Positions 8,668-19,022 are shown, counted from the first letter of the stretch. The stretch: 61,977 nt of DNA from an uncultured Bacteroidota bacterium (GCA_903883965.1 CAISCU010000038.1:1-61977), one strand, 5' to 3'. Translations and numbers: made by a program. The notes: generated from the sequence alone by a model not told the origin.

Positions 8668-9447
8668 TTATTTTGGCGTACTGGTTCCTTCAAACTGTAA
8701 TTTATAATCTTTAAAAGCAAGGGCTAAGGCATTTGAAAATTCAAACAAGCCTTCTTCGCTGCCTAAATATTCTCTATCGCTTTTGTTACTTAAAAAACCT
8801 GATTCAACTAAAACACTGGGCATTCCTGTTTTCCAAAGTACTACAAAACCAGCTTGTTTGACTCCCCTGCTTGGCCTGTGAACCGATTTAGAAATATGTG
8901 ATTCAACTTTAGATGCAAACTTGATGCTTTGCTCCATGTAGGCGTTCTGAAACAATGAAAAATAAATATGAGATTCAGGAGAATTTGGGTCAAATCCATC
9001 GTACTTATTTTGGTAGTCAGATTCGAGTAATAACACATCATTTTCTCTTTTGGCCACTGCTAAATTGCTGTTGGCTTTGTGTAAACCCATTGCAAAAGTT
9101 TCTGTACCTGAAGTTTTAGGATTTGGAGAGGAATTGCAATGGAGCGAAATGAATAAATCGGCATTGTTCCTGTTGGCTATGTCTGCACGTTCCCATAATT
9201 CTACAAATTTGTCGGTTTTTCTGGTGTAAATAATTTTAACTTCAGGAATGAGTTCAGTAATTCTGGTTCCAAGTGCTAAGGCCATGCGCAATGTTAGGTC
9301 TTTTTCTTTGACGCCACCATACATACAGCCCGAATCATGACCACCATGCCCCGCATCGATGATGACCGTCTGAACTCCCTTTTTTTTGTTTTTGGGTTGA
9401 TCAATTGGAACCGCTGCTACAAATAAAAAGAGCAAATAAATTGGCAT
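8668..9447 (-). CDS. N-acetylmuramoyl-L-alanine amidase (Amidase_3)
   Basis: Zinc-dependent periplasmic peptidoglycan amidase that cuts the bond between MurNAc and the stem peptide. Visible residues: VIIDAGHGGHDSG (first Zn His), the downstream Glu in GGVKEKDLTL, SLHCNSS (second Zn His) and catalytic Glu in VLVESGFLSN. Start choice: the ATG at 9447 gives a compact signal peptide (MPIYLLFLFVAAVP); the longer frame to 9522 would leave only 7 bp to the divergent lptD start and would cover that gene's -7 box. It heads an apparent operon with the mlaD-like and 31-residue membrane genes. Confidence 0.88.
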   Translation of the reverse strand: MPIYLLFLFVAAVPIDQPKNKKKGVQTVIIDAGHGGHDSGCMYGGVKEKDLTLRMALALGTRITELIPEVKIIYTRKTDKFVELWERADIANRNNADLFISLHCNSSPNPKTSGTETFAMGLHKANSNLAVAKRENDVLLLESDYQNKYDGFDPNSPESHIYFSLFQNAYMEQSIKFASKVESHISKSVHRPSRGVKQAGFVVLWKTGMPSVLVESGFLSNKSDREYLGSEEGLFEFSNALALAFKDYKLQFEGTSTPK

Positions 9448-9483
9448 AATTTTTTCGTGCTTAGGGAATTTTAGCACTTTGAT

Positions 9484-9491
9484 TAGTTTTG
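9484..9491 (+). promoter_or_regulatory. Candidate -7 box of lptD
   Basis: TAGTTTTG fits TAnnTTTG exactly. It lies 38 nt upstream of the TTG start at 9530 and inside the longer version of the divergent amidase frame, supporting the shorter amidase start. No clear -33 element is seen. Confidence 0.45.
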
Positions 9492-9529
9492 CAGCAGATT
9501 TTAAAAACAAACTGATTCTCATTTAACAA

Positions 9530-12181
9530 TTGAAATTCAATAGCAAATATACAATTTTCGGCATTTTGTCGGCTATCTTAGGCCTGTTGCTATTGCATAC
9601 AGTTGAATTAAAAGCAAAAAATATTGATTCAAAAGCCATTGATGCTAATTTGATGCTGGCTCCAAACCAGTATTTAGGACTAGATAGTTTGTATCAGGCA
9701 AAACAAGATAGCCTAAAAAAGGATAGCAATTATTTACCCAGAAGCAGCGCTGCTTTAAAATCTTTGGTGAGTTATTCTTGCAAAGACTCCATTGTTTACC
9801 AAACAGCAACAAAAACATCAACCCTATATGGCCAATCTGATGTAAATTACGAAGACTTGTCAATTCAATCATACCAAATAGCCATTAATATCAATAAAAA
9901 CACGGTACACGCTATAGGAATCAAAGACAGTACAGAGAAATTAACACAAACTCCTGTTTTTAAGCAAGGAGGAAGTGAATACAAAGTAGAAGAGGCCACT
10001 TTTAATTATGAAACCAAAAGGGGCATTATGAAAGAATTTAAAACCAACGAAGGGGAAGGATTCATTAAAGGTGAAAAAGTAAAGCGTGACGAGCACAACA
10101 ATTTTTTCATCAATCATTCTTATTATACAACTTGTAGTGAAGACCATCCGCATTTTTACATTGCTGCAGAAAAACTCAAAGTCATACCAGGTAAAAAGGT
10201 AATTACCGGCCCCGCCAACTTGGTAATTGAAGGTGTTCGCACTCCCCTATTTGTTCCGCTAGGTATTTTCCCGCTCAAACGTGGACAACAATCAGGAATC
10301 ATAATTCCAAGTTATGGAAATGCTGTTGGCAGAGGTTTTTTCTTAGCCCAAGGCGGTTACTATTTGGGACTTGGAGACCATTATGATTTAACGCTATTGG
10401 GGGATATTTATACCAATACAAGCTGGAAACTAGGAGGCCGATTCAATTATAATTTTAAATACAAATTTGCGGGTTCGTTCAACGCCAATTTTGCTTACAA
10501 CAAGCAAAACAATCCCGAAGACCCCAATTACAGTCAATTTAAAACATTCCAAGTTCAATGGAACCATCGGGTTGATGCCAAAGCCAGACCAGGAATTACA
10601 TTTGGTGCTGATGTAAACATTGTAGGCAACCAATATTTAGTTTACAATGCATATTCAGCTCAATCTTTTAACAATGTATTGAATTCGAGTGTGTATTTTG
10701 GAAAGGTGTTCAACAAAGGCAAACAAAGTTTGAATTCATCTGCTAGGGCCTCACAAAATTTACAAACCAGAGACCTCAGTTTAACTTTGCCAGATTTAAC
10801 TTTTACAGTAGCTTCTTTTCAACCTTTCAAACCAAAATCAAAACCCACAGCCGACCATTGGTATGAAAAAATAAGTATGAATTATACCGGTTTGTTTCAG
10901 CAAATAATCAATACCAAAGACTCTTTATTGTTTAAAGAAAGAAGCAGTAATGAATGGCAAAAGTATACCGATACCGCATTTAACAATGGCTTACGACATG
11001 GTATAAATATTCAAAACAGTTTCAATTTGTTTAAATATTATACCCTATCAATGGGTATGGATTACAACGAAAGTTGGACTTTTAAAACTCGTCAGAAAAC
11101 TTGGGATGAAACGAGTAAAAGTATTCAATCTAGCTTTAACAGTGACTTTGACCGTGCCTATAGTTTTTCTTTTAGAGCAGGATTGAGCACGCGTTGGTAT
11201 GGACTTAAAAATTTTAAGAAAGGGCGATTGGCCGCTATCAGACATGTCATGAACCCGAGTGCCGATTTTAGTTATGCTCCAGATTTTAGTTCAGATAAAT
11301 ATGGGTTTTATTCTAGAGTACAAAAGGATGACGCTGGCAATTATGAAAAATATTCGCGTTTTGAGGGCACCTTATTTGGTGGACCTGGAGCTGGCCGTCA
11401 GGGGAACATCAATTTCTCTCTAGACAACAATTTAGAGGTTAAATGGAAAAATGGGAAAGACACTACCCAAAAAGTAACCAAGGTTAAAATCATTGAAAGT
11501 TTAAGGGGCAGTGGTTCTTATAATTTATTGGCCGATTCATTGAATTTAAGCACCATCAATATTTCAGGTAGAACCACTTTATTTAAATTTATTTCTATCA
11601 TTGGAGGCGCCGTTTTTGATCCTTATCAAAACCTAGTGGTTGAAACTGGTTCGTATAAATCATACCGAAGAATAAACCGTTTTAACTTTGACAATGGCAT
11701 GCCTGCCATTTTAACTACCTCAAATTTGGGCTTATCGGCTAGTTTAAACCAAGACTTATTGAAAGGGAAAGAAGAAAAATCGAAGCTCCGTAAAAAAGAA
11801 ATGGAAGCATTGGGTTTTATGCCCTTGACAATGCCATGGTCTTTGAGCTTTAATTATACCATAGCTTATGATTACAGAAGCAAACTGAGTAAAGTAAATG
11901 AAGGCATGACTCAGACGCTCTCCGGCTCTGGAAATATCAATCCAACTAAAAACTGGTTTATCAATTTCAATACTGGATTCGACTTTAAACTCAATAAAAT
12001 TTCTCATATTTCAATAGACTTGAGAAGAGATTTGCATTGCTGGCAATTTACCTTTAACTGGACGCCACTTTCAGCTTATGGCACCAATTATTTCTTGTTC
12101 AACATCAATGTAAAATCAAGTGTATTACAAGATTTAAAAATACCGAAGAAAAAAGATTGGTACGACGATAGAAAGATTTAA
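9530..12181 (+). CDS. lptD: LptD-like LPS-assembly outer-membrane protein
   Basis: 883 residues. A signal peptide ([21 protein letters not shown]) leads into a periplasmic OstA-like beta-jellyroll (about 95-230, with the [24 protein letters not shown]-type block, split here for length) and a long C-terminal barrel with alternating aromatic/polar strands (from about 255, [16 protein letters not shown]). LptD, with LptE, inserts lipopolysaccharide into the outer leaflet of the outer membrane. The start codon is TTG, the only plausible start near the signal peptide; the next in-frame ATG falls well after it. It is transcribed divergently from the amidase/mlaD-like genes, so outer-membrane and cell-wall functions share one intergenic region. 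Confidence 0.9.
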   Translation: MKFNSKYTIFGILSAILGLLLLHTVELKAKNIDSKAIDANLMLAPNQYLGLDSLYQAKQDSLKKDSNYLPRSSAALKSLVSYSCKDSIVYQTATKTSTLYGQSDVNYEDLSIQSYQIAININKNTVHAIGIKDSTEKLTQTPVFKQGGSEYKVEEATFNYETKRGIMKEFKTNEGEGFIKGEKVKRDEHNNFFINHSYYTTCSEDHPHFYIAAEKLKVIPGKKVITGPANLVIEGVRTPLFVPLGIFPLKRGQQSGIIIPSYGNAVGRGFFLAQGGYYLGLGDHYDLTLLGDIYTNTSWKLGGRFNYNFKYKFAGSFNANFAYNKQNNPEDPNYSQFKTFQVQWNHRVDAKARPGITFGADVNIVGNQYLVYNAYSAQSFNNVLNSSVYFGKVFNKGKQSLNSSARASQNLQTRDLSLTLPDLTFTVASFQPFKPKSKPTADHWYEKISMNYTGLFQQIINTKDSLLFKERSSNEWQKYTDTAFNNGLRHGINIQNSFNLFKYYTLSMGMDYNESWTFKTRQKTWDETSKSIQSSFNSDFDRAYSFSFRAGLSTRWYGLKNFKKGRLAAIRHVMNPSADFSYAPDFSSDKYGFYSRVQKDDAGNYEKYSRFEGTLFGGPGAGRQGNINFSLDNNLEVKWKNGKDTTQKVTKVKIIESLRGSGSYNLLADSLNLSTINISGRTTLFKFISIIGGAVFDPYQNLVVETGSYKSYRRINRFNFDNGMPAILTTSNLGLSASLNQDLLKGKEEKSKLRKKEMEALGFMPLTMPWSLSFNYTIAYDYRSKLSKVNEGMTQTLSGSGNINPTKNWFINFNTGFDFKLNKISHISIDLRRDLHCWQFTFNWTPLSAYGTNYFLFNINVKSSVLQDLKIPKKKDWYDDRKI

Positions 12182-12227
12182 AAAACAAGCCATAAATTCG
12201 TTCCCTCTTAAAAACAACCTCATACAA

Positions 12228-13304
12228 ATGAAAACAGTTGCATTGAATGACTTACATGTAGCCCTTGGCGCTAAAATGATTGAATTTGCTGGGTACAATA
12301 TGCCTGTGCTTTATACCAATTTAATTCAAGAACACTTAGCTGTGCGTAACAGCATTGGGGTATTTGATGTAAGTCACATGGGTGAGTTTATGCTGAAAGG
12401 CGAAAAAGCACTTGATTTGATACAACTGGTTACCTCAAATGATGCATCAAAGTTAACAGATGGTAAAGTGCAGTACAGTTGCTTGCCCAATGATAAGGGT
12501 GGTATTGTAGATGACTTATTGGTTTACCGCTGGAGTCAAGACGAATATTATTTGGTAGTAAACGCTTCTAACATTGAAAAAGATTGGAATTGGATAAGCC
12601 AACACAACACTTTTGGGGTTGAAATGAAAAATTTAAGCGATGAAATGAGCTTATTTGCCGTTCAGGGTCCAAATGCCATTAAAGCTCTCCAAAAACTTAC
12701 CGATGTAAATTTAAGTGCAATGGAGTATTACACTTTTTGTGGTGGCACCATGGCTGGCTGTGAAGATGTGATTATTTCTAATACTGGCTATACAGGTGCT
12801 GGTGGATTTGAAATTTATGTATGGAACAAAGATGCTCATAAAATGTGGGATGCCATTTTTGAAGCAGGTGCTGAATTTGACATCAAACCTGCCGGATTAG
12901 GTGCAAGAGATACCTTGAGATTAGAAAAAGGTTTTTGTTTGTATGGTAACGATATCAACGATGAAACTTCTCCTATTGAAGCTGGCTTGGGATGGATTAC
13001 CAAATTTACCAAACCATTTATTCAGCATGAATTCCACCAACAATTAAAAACAAACGGCACACAAAAGAAATTGGTTGGATTTGAAATGATTGACCGTGGA
13101 ATTCCTAGACAACACTATCCAATTAAAGATGCCAATGGTAACTTAATTGGTGAAGTGACTTCAGGAACTCAGTCACCTTCTTTGAACAAAGCAATTGGAA
13201 TGGGCTATGTAACTACATCACATAGCAAAGCTGAGCAAGAAATTTTCATTGAAATCAGAGAAAAACTGGTAAAAGCAAAAGTGGTAAAAATTCCATTCTT
13301 GTAA
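12228..13304 (+). CDS. gcvT: Aminomethyltransferase (glycine cleavage T protein)
   Basis: 358 residues, typical T-protein length. The hallmarks are the N-terminal [57 protein letters not shown] and [19 protein letters not shown]. The enzyme moves the methylene group of the H-protein-bound intermediate to tetrahydrofolate, releasing ammonia. The other glycine-cleavage genes are not adjacent. It is followed after 7 nt by comB, so the two are probably co-transcribed. A near-consensus -7 box, TAAATTCG, lies at 12193-12200. Confidence 0.96.
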   Translation: MKTVALNDLHVALGAKMIEFAGYNMPVLYTNLIQEHLAVRNSIGVFDVSHMGEFMLKGEKALDLIQLVTSNDASKLTDGKVQYSCLPNDKGGIVDDLLVYRWSQDEYYLVVNASNIEKDWNWISQHNTFGVEMKNLSDEMSLFAVQGPNAIKALQKLTDVNLSAMEYYTFCGGTMAGCEDVIISNTGYTGAGGFEIYVWNKDAHKMWDAIFEAGAEFDIKPAGLGARDTLRLEKGFCLYGNDINDETSPIEAGLGWITKFTKPFIQHEFHQQLKTNGTQKKLVGFEMIDRGIPRQHYPIKDANGNLIGEVTSGTQSPSLNKAIGMGYVTTSHSKAEQEIFIEIREKLVKAKVVKIPFL

Positions 13305-13311
13305 ACTCATT

Positions 13312-14022
13312 ATGAAATCGATTGAAGTAGTTTACTCTCCCAAATTATTGCCCTTGTATGACTTGAGCGGCAAATTGGTTGTGGTAATAGATATTCTGAG
13401 GGCAAGTAGTACCATTTGTGTGGCATTTGAAACGGGGGTCAACAAAGTATTACCTGTAGCTGGAATAGATGAATGTCTGATCTTCAAAGATTTTGATTTT
13501 TTAATAGCTGCTGAACGCAATGCAATAAAAGTTCCTGCATTTGACATGGGTAACTCTCCATTTGAGTTTCAAAACCCATTGCTTGCCGGAAAAAACATTG
13601 CATTTACCACAACCAATGGTACAAAAGCTTTAAAAATGGCCAAAGCGCAAGGTGCCAAAGAAATTCTGATTGGTTCATTTTTAAACCTATCGGCACTCTG
13701 TAAACAACTAGAAGAATTACAATTAGATGTGGTGTTGCTTTGTGCGGGATGGAAAGACAAATACAACCTTGAAGATTCTTTATTTGCTGGAGCGGTTGCC
13801 GCTCATTTGAGTGACTATTTTGCAAAAAATGATGACGCATGTATAGCTGCCATTGAACTCTATGAAAAACATGCCAATAATTTGGATGAAATCATCAGAA
13901 AATCTTCGCATGCAAACCGTTTTCAACTGTTACACCTGCATACAGATGATATTGCTTTCTGTAGCCAAATTGATTATACCCAAAAGGTACCAAAACTAGT
14001 TGGCGAATACCTTGTGATTTAA
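13312..14022 (+). CDS. comB: 2-phosphosulfolactate phosphatase (ComB family)
   Basis: 236 residues. VVVIDILRASSTICVAFETG, AAERNA, DMGNSP, FTTTNGTKAL, LCAGW and the acidic EDSLFAGAV segment are characteristic of ComB, a Mg-dependent acid phosphatase. In methanogens ComB acts in coenzyme M synthesis; in Bacteroidota the substrate is not settled, and sulfolactate-type compounds (for example in sulfonolipid or sulfonate metabolism) are only a possibility. No other coenzyme M genes are present. Likely operon partner of gcvT. Confidence 0.88.
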   Translation: MKSIEVVYSPKLLPLYDLSGKLVVVIDILRASSTICVAFETGVNKVLPVAGIDECLIFKDFDFLIAAERNAIKVPAFDMGNSPFEFQNPLLAGKNIAFTTTNGTKALKMAKAQGAKEILIGSFLNLSALCKQLEELQLDVVLLCAGWKDKYNLEDSLFAGAVAAHLSDYFAKNDDACIAAIELYEKHANNLDEIIRKSSHANRFQLLHLHTDDIAFCSQIDYTQKVPKLVGEYLVI

Positions 14023-14082
14023 GTTATTAAGCCTGGGTTTAACAAACTGAATTGAACAGAAAAATTGCTGCATTACAATTTT

Positions 14083-14110
14083 TTTGTTCAAGTTTTAAGT
14101 TATAAGTTTG
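14083..14110 (+). promoter_or_regulatory. Candidate promoter of ald-icd
   Basis: TTTG at 14083-14086 and a perfect -7 box TAAGTTTG at 14103-14110 are separated by 16 nt, close to the Bacteroidota -33/-7 arrangement. The ATG of ald is 19 nt downstream of the -7 box. Confidence 0.55.
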
Positions 14111-14129
14111 CCCACCTAAAAACTAGATT

Positions 14130-15245
14130 ATGATAATTGGCGTTCCAAAAGAAATCAAAAACAACGAAAATCGCGTTGGTTTAACTCCTGCAGGTGTTTC
14201 TGCACTTTGTAAATCAGGACATTCAGTTTATGTTCAAGCAACTGCAGGTATTGGCAGCGGATTTAGCGATGAAGAATACAAATTAGCCGGAGCAACAATG
14301 CTTGCTACTATTGAAGAGATTTATGCCATTGCTGATATGATTATTAAAGTAAAGGAACCCATTGAAATGGAATATCCTTTGATCAAAGAAAACCAATTGT
14401 TATTTACTTATTTCCACTTTGCTTCATACGAACCCCTTACCAATGCAATGATTGACCGCAAGGCAATTTGCTTAGCATACGAAACTGTTGAGAAAAAAGA
14501 CAGGTCATTGCCTTTGTTAGTTCCAATGAGTGAAGTAGCTGGTAGAATGAGCATACAAGAAGGAGCAAAATACCTAGAAAAACCAATGGGTGGAAGAGGT
14601 ATTTTATTGGGTGGTGTACCGGGTGTTAAACCAGCAAATGTTTTGATTTTAGGTGGTGGTATTGTGGGTACTCAAGCGGCTAAAATGGCTGCTGGTATGG
14701 CTGCAGATGTAACCATCATGGACATTTCAATACCTCGTTTAAGAGAATTAGACGATATCTTACCTAAAAATGTAAAAACTGTATTTTCTAATGAATACAA
14801 CATTCGTGAAGCCATCAAACAGGCTGATTTAATCATTGGAGCAGTATTGATACCAGGTGCTAAAGCCCCTCATTTGATTACCAAAGACATGTTAAAAGAC
14901 ATGAGACCTGGAACGGTTTTGGTAGACGTTGCCGTAGACCAAGGTGGATGTATTGAAACTTGTAAACCAACTACACACGAAAACCCTACTTATGTAATTG
15001 ACGGTATTATTCATTATTGTGTAGCTAACATGCCTGGCGCTGTTCCTTATACATCAACATTGGCTTTAACAAACGCAACTTTACCTTATGCATTGCAATT
15101 GGCTAACAAAGGCTGGCAAAAAGCTTGTGCAGACAATGAAGAATTGAGATTGGGCTTAAACGTTGTAAATGGAAAAGTAGTGTACAAAGGCGTATCAGAT
15201 GCATTCAACTTGCCTTACCACCCTGTTACTGAAGTATTGAATTAA
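14130..15245 (+). CDS. ald: Alanine dehydrogenase
   Basis: 371 residues. N-terminal MIIGVPKEIKNNENRVGLTP, VKVKEP-type catalytic lysine region (IKVKEPIEMEYP), YFHFAS, the NAD-binding glycine-rich loop LILGGGIVGTQAAKMAAGM (about 170-188) and VDVAVDQGGCIET identify the NAD-dependent enzyme that interconverts L-alanine and pyruvate plus ammonia. The length and motifs are normal. Twelve nucleotides separate it from icd, so the two form an operon at the junction of nitrogen and carbon metabolism. Confidence 0.96.
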   Translation: MIIGVPKEIKNNENRVGLTPAGVSALCKSGHSVYVQATAGIGSGFSDEEYKLAGATMLATIEEIYAIADMIIKVKEPIEMEYPLIKENQLLFTYFHFASYEPLTNAMIDRKAICLAYETVEKKDRSLPLLVPMSEVAGRMSIQEGAKYLEKPMGGRGILLGGVPGVKPANVLILGGGIVGTQAAKMAAGMAADVTIMDISIPRLRELDDILPKNVKTVFSNEYNIREAIKQADLIIGAVLIPGAKAPHLITKDMLKDMRPGTVLVDVAVDQGGCIETCKPTTHENPTYVIDGIIHYCVANMPGAVPYTSTLALTNATLPYALQLANKGWQKACADNEELRLGLNVVNGKVVYKGVSDAFNLPYHPVTEVLN

Positions 15246-15257
15246 TTATATATTCCC

Positions 15258-16490
15258 ATGAGCAAAATTAAAGTAAGCAATCCGGTTGTTGAACTGGATG
15301 GAGATGAAATGACCAGAATTATCTGGAAATTCATCAAAGATAAATTGATTCTTCCGTACTTGGACTTAGACATTAAATACTATGATTTGGGCATGGAATA
15401 CCGCGACCAAACCAATGACCAAGTAACCATAGATGCAGCAGAAGCGATAAAAAAATACAATGTTGGCATTAAATGTGCTACCATTACTCCAGACGAAGCA
15501 AGGGTAAAAGAATTTAACCTCAAGCAAATGTGGAAGAGCCCTAACGGTACTATTCGCAATATTTTGGATGGAACTGTTTTTCGTGAGCCAATTGTTTGTG
15601 CAAACGTTCCAAGATTGGTACCTAACTGGACTGCTCCAATTTGTATTGGAAGACATGCATTTGGCGACCAGTATAGAGCTACCGATTTTGTAACCAAAGG
15701 CAAAGGAAAACTCACCATTAAATTTGAAGGCGAAGACGGCACAGTCATTGAACATGAAGTGTATCAATTTAAAGGTGATGGAGTGGCATTGGCCATGTAC
15801 AACACAGAAGAGTCTATCAGAGGTTTTGCAAGGGCTTGTTTTAACCAAGCAATTATGAAAAAATGGCCTTTGTATTTGTCTACCAAAAACACCATTCTTA
15901 AAAAATATGATGGTCGTTTCAAAGACATTTTCCAAGAAGTTTACGAACAAGAATTTAAGTCTGAAATGGCAGCAGCTGGTATAACTTATGAGCACCGCTT
16001 AATTGACGACATGGTAGCATCTGCATTGAAATGGAACGGGAACTTTGTATGGGCTTGTAAGAACTATGATGGAGATGTTCAGTCTGATACCGTTGCTCAA
16101 GGTTTTGGTTCTTTGGGATTGATGACTTCAACCTTGGTAACACCTGATGGTAAAACCATGGAAGCTGAAGCTGCACACGGAACAGTTACCAGACACTTCC
16201 GCGATCACCAAGCTGGTAAACCAACTTCTACCAACCCCATTGCATCTATTTTTGCTTGGACCAGAGGTTTGGAGTTCAGAGGCAAATTAGACGGAAACAC
16301 CCAACTGATTGATTTCTGTAAAGCACTGGAAACTGTTTGCGTTGAGGTGGTAGAAAGCGGTAAAATGACCAAAGACTTAGCTGTTTGTATTCATGGCAAC
16401 AAAGTTGAACATGGCAAACATTACTTATACACCGAAGAATTTTTAGATGCCATTGATTTGGCACTTAAACAAAAACTCGGAATAAATTAA
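15258..16490 (+). CDS. icd: Isocitrate dehydrogenase, eukaryotic-type (type II), NADP-dependent
   Basis: 410 residues. It belongs to the subgroup resembling mitochondrial/cytosolic [59 protein letters not shown], and in the C-terminal half [24 protein letters not shown] and [14 protein letters not shown]. It oxidises isocitrate to 2-oxoglutarate in the TCA cycle, producing NADPH. It is the second gene of the ald-icd operon and is followed by a strong hairpin terminator. Confidence 0.96.
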   Translation: MSKIKVSNPVVELDGDEMTRIIWKFIKDKLILPYLDLDIKYYDLGMEYRDQTNDQVTIDAAEAIKKYNVGIKCATITPDEARVKEFNLKQMWKSPNGTIRNILDGTVFREPIVCANVPRLVPNWTAPICIGRHAFGDQYRATDFVTKGKGKLTIKFEGEDGTVIEHEVYQFKGDGVALAMYNTEESIRGFARACFNQAIMKKWPLYLSTKNTILKKYDGRFKDIFQEVYEQEFKSEMAAAGITYEHRLIDDMVASALKWNGNFVWACKNYDGDVQSDTVAQGFGSLGLMTSTLVTPDGKTMEAEAAHGTVTRHFRDHQAGKPTSTNPIASIFAWTRGLEFRGKLDGNTQLIDFCKALETVCVEVVESGKMTKDLAVCIHGNKVEHGKHYLYTEEFLDAIDLALKQKLGIN

Positions 16491-16495
16491 AACTT

Positions 16496-16520
16496 AAAAA
16501 GCAGCCTTGAGCTGCTTTTT
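16496..16520. terminator. Bidirectional terminator between icd and the Nfu-like gene
   Basis: Perfect 10-bp stem (AAAAAGCAGC / GCTGCTTTTT) with a 5-nt loop at 16506-16510, followed by further T residues. It lies 6 nt after the icd stop and 23 nt from the convergent Nfu stop, so it can serve both strands. Confidence 0.85.
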
Positions 16521-16542
16521 TTATATACCTATATTTATTTTT

Positions 16543-16785
16543 TTAGTTTACTGCAACTACTGCTTTTACAAATGGCAAAGCGGTTTTAATACCACTTTCT
16601 ATTCCGGCCTTCATGGTCATATGACTCATGCTGCAACTGCTACAATTACCTATTAACCTCAAACGAACTTCGTAATCACTGGTAACTTCTACCAGCTCTA
16701 CGTCTCCTCCATCTGCTTGTAAAAAAGGCCTCATGCCGTTTAAAGCAATTTCAATTTTTTCTTCTATTTCTGTCAGCATTGTCAT
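16543..16785 (-). CDS. NifU C-terminal-domain (Nfu-type) Fe-S scaffold/carrier
   Basis: 80 residues comprising a single NifU C-terminal domain: IEIALNGMRPFLQADGGDVELVEV, then GNCSSCSMS with the CxxC pair that ligates a bridging [4Fe-4S] cluster, and MTMKAGIES. Such proteins hand Fe-S clusters to target enzymes. It starts 6 nt after the Mrp-family ATPase gene on the same strand, an arrangement that fits a joint role in Fe-S delivery. Confidence 0.92.
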   Translation of the reverse strand: MTMLTEIEEKIEIALNGMRPFLQADGGDVELVEVTSDYEVRLRLIGNCSSCSMSHMTMKAGIESGIKTALPFVKAVVAVN

Positions 16786-16791
16786 TGCAAA

Positions 16792-17859
16792 TTAAATATT
16801 GGCATTGATAACCGCAATTTGTCTAGCCAATTTTTCTGTGAGCATAAAAAATGCTTTTTGTACTGGCGTATTGTTTTCCATGACTGCAGGTTTTCCTGAG
16901 TCGCCACCTTCTCTAATTTCCATATAAATTGGTAGTTCACCTAAGAATGGAACATCTAGTTCATTTGACATGGTTTTTCCTCCTCCATAGCCAAATAGGT
17001 AATACTTATTTTCTGGTAATTCGGCAGGTGTAAAATAAGCCATGTTTTCAACTATTCCTAAAATTGGTACTTTTACAGGAGTCATATTAAACATGGTGGC
17101 AGCTTTGTAGGCATCTGCCAATGCAATTGCCTGTGGTGTAGTTACCAATACAATACCTGTTAATGGAACCACTTGCAACATGGTTAAATGAATGTCGCCA
17201 GTACCTGGGGGTAAATCAATGATCAAATAATCGAGATCACCCCAATCGGTATCATTCACCATTTGCCTCAATGCAGAAGAAACCATTGGGCCTCTCCAAA
17301 CAACAGCTTGCTCTGGTTCAATTAAAAAGCCTATAGATAACAATTTGATACCGAATTTTTCTATTGGAACCATCAAAGATTTGCCATCTACTTCTCTCAT
17401 TAGAGGCTTTGCTGATAATTCACCAAACATCATCGGAACTGAAGGCCCATGAATATCGGCATCTAACAAACCTACTTTAGCTCCTTTAATTGAAAGTGAC
17501 ATGGCAATACCTGCGGCAACAGATGATTTTCCAACACCCCCTTTTCCGGACGCAACTGCAATGATATTCTTGACTTGTGGCAAAATCAGTTTGTCCTGTC
17601 TTTTGGTATTGACATTGGCCGTCATTTCTATCTGCACTTCAAGTACATCACCAAAAGCTTTGTGTAATGCCAAGCGACAATCTTTCTCAATTTTATCTTT
17701 GAAAGGGCAAGCAGGAGTAGTCAATACTACTTGAAAAGAAACTTGGTTTCCGTTCAAAGACAACTGTTGAATCATATTCAGGCTAACCAGATCTTTTCTA
17801 AAATCCGGTTCCTGAACCGTTGAAAGTACCGCTAAAATATCTTTTTCTGTTATGTTCAT
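16792..17859 (-). CDS. Mrp/NBP35-family (ApbC-like) Fe-S cluster carrier ATPase
   Basis: 355 residues. An N-terminal MIP18/DUF59 domain (about 5-85; Cys51 in TTPACPF) precedes a deviant P-loop ATPase with ASGKGGVGKSS (103-113), DADIHGPS, VWRGPMVSSAL and DLPPGTGDIHLT. Mrp proteins bind and transfer Fe-S clusters. The CxxC pair normally found after ENM-x-YF in the C-terminal half is absent: the sequence reads ENMAYFTPAELPENKYYLFG. Cluster binding may therefore rely on other residues or on the neighbouring Nfu-like protein, 6 nt downstream. Confidence 0.93.
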   Translation of the reverse strand: MNITEKDILAVLSTVQEPDFRKDLVSLNMIQQLSLNGNQVSFQVVLTTPACPFKDKIEKDCRLALHKAFGDVLEVQIEMTANVNTKRQDKLILPQVKNIIAVASGKGGVGKSSVAAGIAMSLSIKGAKVGLLDADIHGPSVPMMFGELSAKPLMREVDGKSLMVPIEKFGIKLLSIGFLIEPEQAVVWRGPMVSSALRQMVNDTDWGDLDYLIIDLPPGTGDIHLTMLQVVPLTGIVLVTTPQAIALADAYKAATMFNMTPVKVPILGIVENMAYFTPAELPENKYYLFGYGGGKTMSNELDVPFLGELPIYMEIREGGDSGKPAVMENNTPVQKAFFMLTEKLARQIAVINANI

Positions 17860-17943
17860 GAATTGCTTATTTAAGTTATAACAAGCCTAACAATGAATTG
17901 TTCGGTGTATTTTACTCGTTAAATGGTATGCAAGAATCAAAAA

Positions 17944-17970
17944 AAAAGCCCTTGAAATTCAAGGGCTTTT
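17944..17970 (-). terminator. Terminator of tRNA-Pro
   Basis: Near-perfect 13-bp stem with a minimal loop; on the minus strand the stem is followed by a run of T. It begins about 10 nt after the tRNA 3' end. Confidence 0.85.
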
Positions 17971-17980
17971 ACCTGTTTAG

Positions 17981-18054
17981 TCGGGGTGGCAGGATTCGAA
18001 CCTACGACCTCCACATCCCAAATGTGGCGCGATACCAGGCTACGCTACACCCCG
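17981..18054 (-). tRNA. tRNA-Pro (anticodon TGG)
   Basis: 74 nt. The acceptor stem CGGGGTG pairs with CACCCCG followed by discriminator A; the anticodon stem CCACA/TGTGG encloses the loop TTTGGGA with anticodon TGG; the T arm has GGTTCGAATCC. CCA is not encoded: the gene is followed by CTAAA on its own strand. It is a single gene with its own promoter and terminator. Confidence 0.96.
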
Positions 18055-18125
18055 ATTGTTTTTTAAAGAACTGTAAAACAAGTTTTTAAAGAACTACAAA
18101 ACCAATTGATTGATTTTGGTGGGTG

Positions 18126-18155
18126 CAAATATAAGCATCCTATGTAATAAACAAA
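18126..18155 (-). promoter_or_regulatory. Promoter of tRNA-Pro
   Basis: On the minus strand, TTTG (18152-18155), an 18-nt spacer, and a perfect -7 box TATATTTG (18126-18133). This is the best match to the Bacteroidota TTTG/TAnnTTTG promoter in the window. The leader to the tRNA would be about 65 nt and holds a duplicated GTTCTTTAAAA segment. Confidence 0.75.
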
Positions 18156-19022
18156 GCAAAGCTTAAAAAATGTTTGGTGTTTTTATACTTTTTAAATAAA
18201 AACAGTAAAGGTTGGTGAGGATTCAAACTAATTATTGGAATATGAGCTTTTCAAATACCACTGCAACTGGTAGACAAATTTGTAAAAACAATAGTGGGGC
18301 CTATACTGCTGTTCTAGTTGAAATAAATTAGCTTGAAGTTGTTTCCATTGGTTGCGCTTCCAATTGAAAGTAGCAAAATTGAAACACTAAATATTTAGTT
18401 GCTAAAGCACTCAAATTAAATTCCCTGAGACCATAAATAATAGATAGATAGATAATCCTGTAAAGTTGACTTAAAGTTGATGCACAATCAATAATATCAT
18501 TTCATTTGAAACTATTGATCATACAATGTACTTCCTTCAGAAAATTTATTATAAAAATATACTGTTGAACTGAACGTTTATGGATACTTTTTTAACAATT
18601 GACTTGGCTTTCTTTTTAGGCTATTGTCATGAGTTGATTGTGCTTAAGTTTCAAGTTCTTTAAGAAGCAATTAACTATTAGTATCTAAAATCTAATCATT
18701 GAATTTTATTCAGATATTTCAACTGTTAGCAGGTTTTGTTTAGGCAAGATTGGCTTCCAAAGGAAGCATTTATTCTTTATCGGGTTTTAGTTTGTTAAGC
18801 CGAGATATCGTATTGAAGTATACAATAATATCGTAATTGGAACTTCTATTTGAAGCTTTTATTCGTAATTAGCTACAATTGAATAATTGAGCATACCTCA
18901 GTAGTTAAAAAGGGCAAACTCAATACTTCTGGAAAAGTATTTTGTACTAATGAATGCGCATCCAAAGGATGCTAACATTTATTGAGATTATGGTTTGATG
19001 GCCGAATAGTATAAAAGCAATC
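18156..19022. other. Non-coding region with decayed hairpin repeats
   Basis: No credible gene on either strand. It contains a short TAGA tandem near 18440 and scattered remnants of the hairpin array to the right: a degraded copy near 18606-18621 whose flank (CTATTGTCATGAG) resembles that of the 19023 copy (CTATTGTCACGAG), an intact stem with loop AAA at 18753-18767, and a covariant stem GCATCC-AAA-GGATGC at 18958-18972. The decay increases towards the left. Confidence 0.6.

Noticed and set aside
13312-14022. Coenzyme M biosynthesis operon
   Set aside because: Only comB is present; its neighbours are gcvT and ald, and comB homologs are widespread in Bacteroidota without coenzyme M.
15366-15995. 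209-codon frame antisense to icd
   Set aside because: It lies wholly inside a well-supported gene; composition and motifs do not suggest a protein.
17898-18089. 63-codon frame over tRNA-Pro
   Set aside because: It runs across the tRNA on the opposite strand and its terminator; no coding features.
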